Source: an uncultured Desulfobacterales bacterium (lineage in GTDB: Bacteria > Desulfobacterota > Desulfobacteria > Desulfobacterales > JAFDCJ01). From it: a stretch of 8,662 nucleotides of DNA. Made by a program: the position numbers and the translations under genes. The DNA lies in the NCBI GenBank assembly GCA_945787595.1, contig CALZJV010000322.1, positions 1-8,662 of the forward strand, in the 5' to 3' direction. Shown here in pieces: positions 1 through 5,806 of the stretch; within the stretch, counting starts at the first letter, position 1, and each line of letters begins with the position of its first letter. The notes under the pieces were generated by a model that saw nothing but the letters and a program-made list of their open reading frames with translations, did not search any database and was not told the origin of the DNA.

Positions 1-1
1 G

Positions 2-208
2 CTGACCAAAGAGATCATCGCGCTGGCGGTATCCATCACCAACAACTGTACCTACTGAATCTGCTCCCACAGCGCCGCCGTGAAGCGGCTCGGACTGGAC
101 AATGAGGCAGTGGCTGAGGTCATTGCCGTGGTGGACGTGTTTAACGGTACCAACAGCCTGGCCAATGCCTATCAGGTCGAACCGGATGTGGTACCGGACC
201 CGGATTGA
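2..208 (+). CDS. AhpD-like / carboxymuconolactone decarboxylase-fold protein, probable selenoprotein (CxxU), 5'-truncated
   Basis: Only the C-terminal 68 codons are in the window. Reading from base 2 gives ...NNCTY-(TGA)-ICSHSAAVKRLGL..., then an open frame to TGA at 206-208. Proteins of the AhpD/CMD fold carry C-x-x-C-x-x-x-H: two redox cysteines and a nearby His that serve peroxidase or disulfide chemistry. Here Cys is codon 47-49, the TGA at 56-58 replaces the second Cys, and the His (68-70) is spaced correctly. The residues after it (RLGLDNEAVAEVIAVVDVFNG) look like the usual helix that follows the motif, so the gene has not decayed past the TGA. A hairpin suited to a bacterial SECIS lies just downstream. 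I therefore infer Sec insertion. The alternative is a single-base nonsense change of TGC/TGT in a Cys version, that is, a pseudogene. The N-terminus and promoter are outside the window. Confidence 0.75.
56..97 (+). promoter_or_regulatory. Recoded UGA and candidate bacterial SECIS hairpin
   Basis: Downstream of the in-frame TGA (56-58), GCCGC at 74-78 pairs with GCGGC at 85-89 and closes a six-base loop, CGUGAA (79-84). The loop begins 21 nt after the UGA and has G as its second base, followed by U. Bacterial SECIS elements recognised by SelB typically have a short stem about 16-37 nt from the UGA, with a G among the first loop bases. The lower stem is less regular: UCC at 65-67 can pair with GGA at 92-94, or CAG at 70-72 with CUG at 95-97. 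Folding was done by eye and no energy was calculated. Confidence 0.55.
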
Positions 209-301
209 CGGGTATACAAACCGAAGCTGAGCGATTTTTTTTGCAGAGAGATGTGCTGGTTTGTGATGATGGATATTTGTGGAAGTGATTCTCGGCGGGC
301 C

Positions 302-484
302 TTACCGATTATAATTGCTTTTATATTCAGCAAAAACTCTCTTGGTTATCTCTTTTGTATCGAAACCTGCTTCCAATATCAGATCTATGTCTTCTGTGAT
401 CAAAAAATCGGTCAAACCGCTTTTGGAATAGGTTTTTCCCCGCTTGACATCCACAAGAATCGCTCTGATGCGATCTTTGGCCAT
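302..484 (-). CDS. Small hypothetical protein, doubtful
   Basis: A 60-codon minus-strand reading frame from ATG at 484-482 to TAA at 304-302. An in-frame upstream ATG at 547 would add 21 residues but runs into the opposite-strand Fn3-like fragment. The product is a charged, soluble-looking sequence with balanced composition (begins MAKDRIRAILVDVKRGKTY; contains LILEAGFDTKEITKRVF), which is why I keep it. I do not recognise a family. No Shine-Dalgarno sequence precedes either ATG. It sits in an AT-richer patch between the selenoprotein end and the Fn3 remnant, so it could be a real small gene, a fragment of a lost gene, or chance. The rest of 209-482 holds a T8 run at 234-241 without a stem before it and nothing else I can assign. 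Confidence 0.25.
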   Translation of the reverse strand: MAKDRIRAILVDVKRGKTYSKSGLTDFLITEDIDLILEAGFDTKEITKRVFAEYKSNYNR

Positions 485-770
485 GTTGGCAACATTTGCG
501 GAAAACAATGAAGACGGGCAACCATTTGGGGCAACCAACGTAATCATCGAGTATCGGGTTATATTGGATCAAGTTGATCCACCGCGAGCAGAACCCTGGA
601 TCGATGGAAAAACCAGGAGGGCCTTGATTAATCTTCCCCCATCGGTCACCAGCCTTAAGGTGCCCCCGGAGTTTCTCTTGCCAGATGCCGGCTACGAATT
701 CGAGATTCTAGCAATTGAAGTCAGCGGAAACTCCACGATCTCTACCGGAGAGTTCATCACCAGCAAATAA
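483..770 (+). pseudogene. C-terminal fragment of an Fn3-like domain protein
   Basis: From ATG 483 to TAA 768-770 the frame encodes about 95 residues. The part from roughly residue 18 onward resembles a fibronectin type III-like beta-sandwich: an opening strand (VIIEYRVILDQ), a middle strand (PPSVTSLKVPPEFL), and a closing pair (AGYEFEILAIEVSGNSTIST). From memory, this pattern is typical of the C-terminal end of secreted proteins in environmental proteobacteria. The frame is closed upstream by TAG at 429-431, no signal peptide is present, and no RBS precedes 483 or the alternative TTG at 444. The fragment therefore looks like the surviving 3' end of a longer gene whose front was lost by rearrangement. 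A stand-alone short protein cannot be excluded. The function of the parent protein is unknown. Confidence 0.5.
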
Positions 771-785
771 AACTACATAACCCGA

Positions 786-813
786 GGACGTCAGGACACC
801 AACCCTGGCGTCC
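786..813 (+). terminator. Strong hairpin after the Fn3-like fragment
   Basis: GGACGTCAGG (786-795) pairs with CCTGGCGTCC (804-813) as ten consecutive pairs including one U-G, closing the 8-nt loop ACACCAAC. It begins 15 nt after the stop of the Fn3-like frame and lies ahead of the Sel1-type gene, where a terminator is expected. No U-tract follows, so a classical intrinsic terminator is not shown. It could be a U-less terminator, an mRNA 3'-end stabiliser, or a protein-binding inverted repeat. Confidence 0.45.
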
Positions 814-945
814 CCACCAACCACGCATAAAGATTCTGAAAAAAATACCGATATTCTTTCAATAAGGGATGGTTTCCGGCGCCGGAGAGATTGGCCTGAG
901 CTCTGCCGATGCGCCGGGGAAGATACACGCCATAATATACTTATT

Positions 946-951
946 GAGGGG
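946..951 (+). promoter_or_regulatory. RBS choosing the start of the Sel1-repeat gene
   Basis: GAGGGG lies 4 nt before ATG 956. The longer alternative start at ATG 869 has AAGGG directly abutting it with no spacing, and its extra 29 residues are not hydrophobic enough to serve as a leader. The 956 start is preferred. Confidence 0.6.
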
Positions 952-955
952 ATTA

Positions 956-3370
956 ATGGGCCACACTGATCACATAGCTCTGCCGGCCGGACGGGGTGCC
1001 GCCCGCTGGTTTCTGTTTCTCGTATTTTTTCACCTGCTACCGGTCCCATGGTTTCTTTTCGTGGCCGGAGGGCTGGCACCGGCCAGTTTCCTGTTTGCCA
1101 TCGGTGTGGCCGGTCTTTTTATCACCGATTTCGATTCCCTGCCCATGGCCCTTATGTTTCTCGCCCCTGCCCTGATCAGCGGTCTGGTTTTTGTTGTGTT
1201 AGCCTACCTGCTGGCGGCCGGTCTCGGCCGTCTGAGAAAACCGGTTGCCATTACCCTCAGCCTGATAATCATCCTGGCAGTCTGCATCGGTGTCGCCTTA
1301 AACCCCATATATATTTCAGGCGGTCATGGTGGAGGCCATCAGTTCAGCCTGCTAGGTTTTCTTGACATCCTGGGTCAGTTCCGGATTCCTTCTGCCGTTT
1401 CTCTGAGCTATTTCATTTGTCTGACACTCCTGTTGGTGGGATTGCTCGTTTATCAACACACGCCGCAGAGTTTTCCGGCCTTGCCTCTGAGCCGCAAACG
1501 CCGTCGGCGCCTGCTGCGCTGGTCGATGCTTGGCTGCCTGATCTTTTTCATTGCCCTTTTCTGCTGGGTGCATCGGGCGCTATTTTTTCTCAAACCACTG
1601 GCTGAGATGGGAGTTGCCAGGGCGCAATACCGGCTGGCACTGGCTTTGCATAAAACCCCCGGATCGGAGTTTCGTTCGGATGCATCTTCCCGTTACTGGC
1701 TGGAACGCGCAGCAGAACAGGGCCACATCGAGGCAGCCATGGCGCTGGCCCGTTCACCCCGTTCTGCGGAAGATAAACTGCGGTGGTTGACCGTTGCCGC
1801 GGAGGGCGGCCTGGCAGAGGCGCAATATCAGCTCTTTCGCTTCATGTTAAAATCGGCCGTGGCGGACGATAAACCTCGAAGCGCGATGGACTGGTTGCAA
1901 TCAGCCGCTGAGAGCGGGTTTGCTGATGCCCAATATGAGTTGGGCCGAATTCTGATCCATGGCGATCAGCAGCGAGGCATCGAAAAGAATAGTAAAAAAG
2001 CACGTCAATGGTGGGAGAAAGCCGCCGACAATGCCCACGGCCGGGCCATGGAGGAGCTGGCCTGGCGTTATATTCAGGCGGCGGACGGCTTTCCGCGGAA
2101 TGCGGCACGGGCCGTCGCCCTGCTGGAAAAAATCGCGGACGGTTATCGCCAGGGGCGCTATGGCCTGCCGCAAAATCAGCAAATGGCGTCAAGCCGCCAA
2201 AAGAGAGCGGAGGAAATCAATGCTTTAGAAGAGCGGGCCGCACAGGGTGACCCGCAGGCACTGGTGACGATTGGTCGGCAATTACTCCAGTCCCAAACCG
2301 CGAGTACGCAAGGAGTAACCCTGCTGGAAAAAGCCGCCACCCAGGGTGATGCCCGGATCCAATACGAACTGGGCGCTATTTTTCTGTTCGGCCGACACGG
2401 AATCGCGCGGGATTTGGAAAAGGGCCGCAAGTGGTGGGATCTGGCACTGGCGCAAAAGCATGTCAAAACCATGGAAAATGTTGCGCCGGCCTATCAGAAC
2501 GGACGGTTCGGTTATCCGGTCGACCTGTTGAAATCCAAGGCCCTGGTCAAGCTGCTGGTGGAAGCTTACCGTGACGGCCGTTACGGAGTGGACCCGGACA
2601 CCGAAAAGGAGCGCTACTGGACTGCGGAATTGAAGTATTTCGACCGGTTGTTTGATCTAGCCGGCGGCAGCTATCTGCCCCTCGATGATCTTCAGCGACA
2701 GGCCGCAGCCAACGATTTGCGGGCCCAGTACCAGCTGGGCCGACAGTTGCTGGTCGCCGGTTCGGCTGACGCGCGCCAAAAAGGCATGCAGTGGATAAAA
2801 CGCGCGGCGGAAGGGGGCCACGCCGAGGCCCAGTACCGGCTGGTAACTTATTATGAAAACAAAATCCACATCATGCGGGATAACCCGTCGCGCGGGATCG
2901 CTTTGCTGCAGGCCGCTGCGGAGCAAAATCATTTACCTGCCATGGGTACCCTGGCGCTGGCTTACGAAAAGGGACGTTACGGTCTGACACAGGATTATCA
3001 GCAGGCTCAATACTGGTACCGGAAACTGCTTCAGGCGTTCGATTCAGGGCTATACCTGGGAGATGTCGATAAACATTTCATCACTTTTCAGCGCAAGCGT
3101 CTTGAATACGTGAGTAAGGCCCGGCAGTTTAGAGAAGACAGAGCACGTCGCTACGAGCAGGCCACTGCCCGGGAACGTCAGATTATGGAAATTGAGGACC
3201 ATTACCGGCTGGAATATCAGAAGGCAGTCAATGGGTTGAACCGTGGTGATGGAAGCCGGGAAAGCAAAAAGCAGTTTCGGGCCAGGGTGGAACAGCTTCG
3301 CCAAAAGTATATCCATCTGCGGGAGCGGGAGATTGAAAACCTATCTGGAATTAAGGTTGGGCCAAGGTAG
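956..3370 (+). CDS. Membrane-anchored Sel1-like repeat (SLR) protein, 804 aa
   Basis: Residues about 17-212 hold six hydrophobic segments (roughly 17-40, 41-57, 64-90, 97-116, 148-166, 189-212). A basic cluster (SRKRRRRLLR, about 179-188) before the last one probably faces the cytoplasm, which would put the C-terminal part in the periplasm. From about 216 to 700 there are many Sel1-like repeats, seen as AQYRLA, AAEGGLAEAQYQL, AAESGFADAQYELG, AATQGDARIQYELG and AAEGGHAEAQYRL. Four inserted loops carry a Y-x-x-G-R-[YF]-G motif, near residues 398, 515, 540 and 672. The last 100 or so residues are highly charged and helical, possibly a coiled coil. SLR proteins are TPR-like helical solenoids that scaffold protein complexes, often in envelope or signalling roles. 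The membrane domain matches no transporter or enzyme I recognise. The gene stands alone and converges on the RidA gene; no clear terminator was found in 3371-3480. Confidence 0.85.
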   Translation: MGHTDHIALPAGRGAARWFLFLVFFHLLPVPWFLFVAGGLAPASFLFAIGVAGLFITDFDSLPMALMFLAPALISGLVFVVLAYLLAAGLGRLRKPVAITLSLIIILAVCIGVALNPIYISGGHGGGHQFSLLGFLDILGQFRIPSAVSLSYFICLTLLLVGLLVYQHTPQSFPALPLSRKRRRRLLRWSMLGCLIFFIALFCWVHRALFFLKPLAEMGVARAQYRLALALHKTPGSEFRSDASSRYWLERAAEQGHIEAAMALARSPRSAEDKLRWLTVAAEGGLAEAQYQLFRFMLKSAVADDKPRSAMDWLQSAAESGFADAQYELGRILIHGDQQRGIEKNSKKARQWWEKAADNAHGRAMEELAWRYIQAADGFPRNAARAVALLEKIADGYRQGRYGLPQNQQMASSRQKRAEEINALEERAAQGDPQALVTIGRQLLQSQTASTQGVTLLEKAATQGDARIQYELGAIFLFGRHGIARDLEKGRKWWDLALAQKHVKTMENVAPAYQNGRFGYPVDLLKSKALVKLLVEAYRDGRYGVDPDTEKERYWTAELKYFDRLFDLAGGSYLPLDDLQRQAAANDLRAQYQLGRQLLVAGSADARQKGMQWIKRAAEGGHAEAQYRLVTYYENKIHIMRDNPSRGIALLQAAAEQNHLPAMGTLALAYEKGRYGLTQDYQQAQYWYRKLLQAFDSGLYLGDVDKHFITFQRKRLEYVSKARQFREDRARRYEQATARERQIMEIEDHYRLEYQKAVNGLNRGDGSRESKKQFRARVEQLRQKYIHLREREIENLSGIKVGPR
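1635..1650 (+). promoter_or_regulatory. Intragenic sigma-54 consensus match
   Basis: TGGCAC (1635-1640), five bases, then TTGCA (1646-1650) match the -24/-12 consensus TGGCAC-N5-TTGCA at every core position. The site is inside the Sel1-repeat gene, where it encodes LALALH, so it may be chance arising from Leu/Ala codons. No start codon with an RBS was noted just downstream. Confidence 0.15.
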
Positions 3371-3480
3371 AGTAGCGGCAGTTAAGGTGTGAGTTCAAAA
3401 GCGAGGTCGTTTTTCGGTCTTAAGATGTCCTATATTCTATCAAACCTTTATCTTATTCAAGATTGTCTGCCATATCAACG

Positions 3481-3873
3481 CTATTTTCGCTTCGCGATCA
3501 CCCGGATTTCGAGGAGAGTACCTTCCGTTATGAGTTCGGAGACACCAATGGCTGTCCATGCAGGGAAAGGGCACGTAACGAACTCATCCTTTACCTTCAC
3601 AAATTTGTCCAAATGCTTCCTTAGTCCAACGTGGTAAGTCGTCATTTCTACTATGTCATCGAAATCAAGGCCAGCTTGAGCTAAGTTTTTCTTAAGAAAA
3701 TAAAATGTATCGCGAAACTGCGTCTCAGGGTCGCTCGAAACAGTAAGATCAGGCCGCGTCCCCGTTACTCCTGAGAAGAACACATAGTCACCATCATCGA
3801 TGCCTGGAGATAGGTGCCAATCATTGGGAAAGTGCGCGAATTCTGGAGTGACAATAACTTCCTTTGTGCTCAT
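3481..3873 (-). CDS. RidA/YjgF/UK114 family protein, non-canonical, 130 aa
   Basis: The start is ATG 3873-3871, chosen over an upstream in-frame ATG at 3894 because AGGAGG (3882-3887) precedes it by 8 nt. Length and layout fit the trimeric Rid fold: VFFSGVTGTRPDL (about 31-43), a central helix with NLAQAGLDFDDIVEMTTYHV (63-82), and the C-terminal strand LLEIRVIA (120-127). Classic RidA hydrolyses reactive enamine/imine intermediates from PLP enzymes and uses an Arg (105 in E. coli RidA) in a PxRS-type motif. Here that motif is FPAWTAIGV, so Trp106 replaces the Arg, while Glu122 matches the conserved C-terminal Glu. This points to a Rid subfamily other than the imine deaminase, with unknown substrate. 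It lies 130 bp downstream of the ureohydrolase gene on the same strand and may be cotranscribed with it. The 130 bp hold a short TGACA/TGTCA inverted repeat and nothing else clear. Confidence 0.88.
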   Translation of the reverse strand: MSTKEVIVTPEFAHFPNDWHLSPGIDDGDYVFFSGVTGTRPDLTVSSDPETQFRDTFYFLKKNLAQAGLDFDDIVEMTTYHVGLRKHLDKFVKVKDEFVTCPFPAWTAIGVSELITEGTLLEIRVIAKRK

Positions 3874-4003
3874 ATTGTGGTCCTCCTGTTTCAATCATGA
3901 CGATATAGCAGCGGCGATGCATCTTCGCCAGCGCTGACAGCCTGTCATAAAACCGCAATAAATTCAGTTCCTCACAGCGGCCTGGTGTTGAACTTCTCAG
4001 CGG

Positions 4004-4951
4004 TTAGCTGAAGTAGCCCGCGCGAACCGCGGCGCCGATGAAATTGAGGATCAACTGCCCCGCCGTTAGAGAAGATATGCCATTGAGGTCCCTCTTTGGT
4101 GTGATCTCGACGATGTCCATACCCAACATTCGGCCCCGCTGCACGAGACCATGGATTAGCCTCCGTACTTGGTGAAACAGCAACCCACCCGCAACAGGTG
4201 CTGCCACTGCCGGCATTACCGTCGGGTCAAGTCCGTCGGCGTCGATGGTAAGGTAGTAGCGCTCATTGGCCGGAATCCGCTCGAGAACGGAATCCATACC
4301 TTTTTGGTGGACCTCATAGGCTGTGATGATTTCTGCGCCATAAGCTAGCGCGTCCTCGACTTCCCTTTCACGAGCACTGCCTTGGCCTCGCATCCCGATT
4401 TGAAAGATGCGGTCGATATGAGAGAGTTCGGAAGCACGGCGGATCGGGCTGCTGTATCCTTCGCGAACTCCATTGACCTCATCGCGCCAATCAATGTGCG
4501 CGTCTATGTGAACCAGCGTTATGGGTCCGCGACCATCGAATGCACCGAATACTGGTATGGGAACACCATGGTCACCGCCAATGACAACCGGTAGGGCTCT
4601 GCGGTCCAAGATTGTCTTCACTGCTGTTTCTGCGAAGCGATAGTGGCCTTTGATATCAGCAGGATCTCCTGGTACGTCGCCACAGTCGACGACTCGAACG
4701 TCACATCCGTTGAGCAGTGGTCCTCCCAGATCAAAATCCCAATGGTCCAAAGCAATGCTAAGTCGCGCAGATTCAAGGCGCACAGCCGAAGGTGCGTTCG
4801 TCTGATCATTAGTGACTTCGTCCATGTTATAGGGGTCGCCGTAAGGGATACCGAGAATAGCAACGTCGGCCTCCAAAGAATCAAGCTCTGTGCAAAGAGG
4901 AAATCCTAAGAATGTGTTAGATGCGAATCGTGGTGGAATTGTCAGTAACAT
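4004..4951 (-). CDS. Arginase/agmatinase-family (ureohydrolase) metalloenzyme, 315 aa
   Basis: The family uses a binuclear metal centre, usually Mn, to hydrolyse guanidino or amidino groups. All expected ligands are visible: His128 in GGDHG, Asp150/His152/Asp154 in HIDAHID, and Asp237/Asp239 in IDADGLDP. Glu282 in GMDIVEITP corresponds to the Glu that contacts the guanidinium group in arginase. The length is normal. The loop after DAHID, which usually carries an HG[TM] motif with a catalytic His, reads EGYSSPIRRASEL instead; no His occurs from residue 155 to 177. The stretch after DGLDP (TVMPAVAAPVAGGL) also departs from PGTGTPxxGGL. I therefore place it in the family but do not call it agmatinase. 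Its ATG has only a weak upstream AGGA. It begins 34 bp after the zinc-finger gene and precedes the RidA gene, all on the same strand. Guanidino-acid, amidine or formimino substrates are all possible. Confidence 0.88.
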   Translation of the reverse strand: MLLTIPPRFASNTFLGFPLCTELDSLEADVAILGIPYGDPYNMDEVTNDQTNAPSAVRLESARLSIALDHWDFDLGGPLLNGCDVRVVDCGDVPGDPADIKGHYRFAETAVKTILDRRALPVVIGGDHGVPIPVFGAFDGRGPITLVHIDAHIDWRDEVNGVREGYSSPIRRASELSHIDRIFQIGMRGQGSAREREVEDALAYGAEIITAYEVHQKGMDSVLERIPANERYYLTIDADGLDPTVMPAVAAPVAGGLLFHQVRRLIHGLVQRGRMLGMDIVEITPKRDLNGISSLTAGQLILNFIGAAVRAGYFS

Positions 4952-4985
4952 TGGTTTTCCTATCTCTAGTTAAACGTCACATTTC

Positions 4986-5549
4986 CTATTCGCCGGTATA
5001 GCCACAAACACCAGTCCGTGGGGAGTTGACAACTGGCAGGAACATTTCATCATCACATTCATGAGTTTGGGAACACTCTTCACATAACCAACCCTTTTCA
5101 TCCCACTGGCACTCACAACAAATTTGGGCTGCTGGTTTAATACCGCATTCATCACATGGGATTATAGGCTGGGCATTTCGGGTGATTATTTGAATCTTTT
5201 TGCTACCAATTGTGGCCCCATGATAATTATCGACAGCTCTAATAGACAGCTCAGTCGTACTTCCAAAATCATACTGGTAATTTAATTCCACACCCGGCAT
5301 AAATATATCCTCAACTTTATGATTCATATTGATTTCATCTCCATACGAATTTCCGACGATTAATAGATGCAAGAAATAGTCAGGGTTGAAAGGGTCGTAT
5401 ATATTTAAATAAAGAAGATTGCGGGGTTTAGCTTTAGATGGTTTCTGAAGGTGTTTCGTCAGACATGATTTTATATGCCTAGTTAATCCTTGCCGTTTGA
5501 ATTCAGAATCGCACAAACTGCATCTCGATTTGGGTGTTTGATATTCCAT
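4986..5549 (-). CDS. Zinc-finger protein with pRiA4b ORF-3-like middle region, hypothetical, 187 aa
   Basis: The start is ATG 5549-5547 with AAGGAG (5560-5565) 10 nt upstream. The N-terminus has a single finger, C10-x2-C13-x11-H25-x3-C29, resembling a C2H2 finger with Cys as last ligand. The middle (about 45-125) contains YQYDFGSTTELSIRAV, resembling the core strand of the plasmid pRiA4b ORF-3-like family. The C-terminus is a second Cys-rich module: CDEC, CCEC, CEEC and a HEC, then a conserved-looking tail (LPVVNSPRTGVCGYTGE). Molecular function is unknown; nucleic-acid or protein binding is a guess from the fingers. The gene is clearly more AT-rich than its neighbours, a possible sign of horizontal acquisition. 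It lies between livF and the ureohydrolase, all on the minus strand, and its stop is only 34 bp from the next start, so it may lead the ureohydrolase-RidA transcript. Confidence 0.8.
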   Translation of the reverse strand: MEYQTPKSRCSLCDSEFKRQGLTRHIKSCLTKHLQKPSKAKPRNLLYLNIYDPFNPDYFLHLLIVGNSYGDEINMNHKVEDIFMPGVELNYQYDFGSTTELSIRAVDNYHGATIGSKKIQIITRNAQPIIPCDECGIKPAAQICCECQWDEKGWLCEECSQTHECDDEMFLPVVNSPRTGVCGYTGE

Positions 5550-5806
5550 TTCACTTTCTCTCCTTCATTTACTGGCTAATTGACCAGCAATGTATTTATA
5601 AGATCAGAAGGAATGTCGATTTATGAAGTCTTCTTTCTACCTGATAAAAGCAGCCAAAAGCACAACACGCATCACGATTCCCTCAGCCTGCAACCTGCAG
5701 CACAACTCGCAATTTGCGACTCGCAACCCAGTTTTCTACCCGCCATGCGCTCTACTCCTTGCCCTTAAATCCCCGCGATTGGCAGCTCTAAACTTGCAAC
5801 CCCTAT
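5550..5806. other. Non-coding spacer with CGCAA-type repeat
   Basis: This 257-bp stretch between livF and the zinc-finger gene has no convincing gene. It includes the zinc-finger gene's RBS. Near its middle ACTCGCAA occurs twice (5705-5712 and 5719-5726) around an inverted CGCAA-T-TTGCG, inside a run rich in CAACC and GCAAC. The decamer AACTCGCAAT (5704-5713) recurs in the livM-livG spacer. No terminator for livF was found. Confidence 0.5.

Noticed and set aside
56..58. TGA as the true stop of a truncated AhpD-like protein
   Set aside because: The frame continues with the conserved His and following helix, and the TGA replaces a specific catalytic Cys; an ordinary stop here would be a coincidence. 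Kept as the alternative explanation only.
225..241. Intrinsic terminator at the T8 run after the AhpD-like gene
   Set aside because: The bases before the T-run (AAGCTGAGCGA) cannot form a stem with a workable loop.
251..511. Plus-strand 86-codon frame after the selenoprotein gene
   Set aside because: Cys/Phe/Ile-rich composition, no RBS and no family resemblance; the opposite frame over the same DNA looks more protein-like.
1842..2192. Minus-strand open frames within the Sel1-repeat gene
   Set aside because: They are Pro/Arg-rich antisense readings of a clearly coding GC-rich gene.
3935..3947. TGACAG-C-CTGTCA inverted repeat between the ureohydrolase and RidA genes
   Set aside because: Only five pairs with a 3-nt loop, no T-run in the direction of transcription, and a single copy; too weak to call an operator or terminator.
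4004..4951. Loss of the guanidinium-binding Glu in the ureohydrolase
   Set aside because: I first looked for it just after PxxGGL, but the family residue lies in GMDIVEITP, where Glu282 is present.
5550..5610. Promoter for the zinc-finger gene (TATAAA-like box on the minus strand)
   Set aside because: No -35 element at acceptable spacing could be matched; the region is simply AT-rich.
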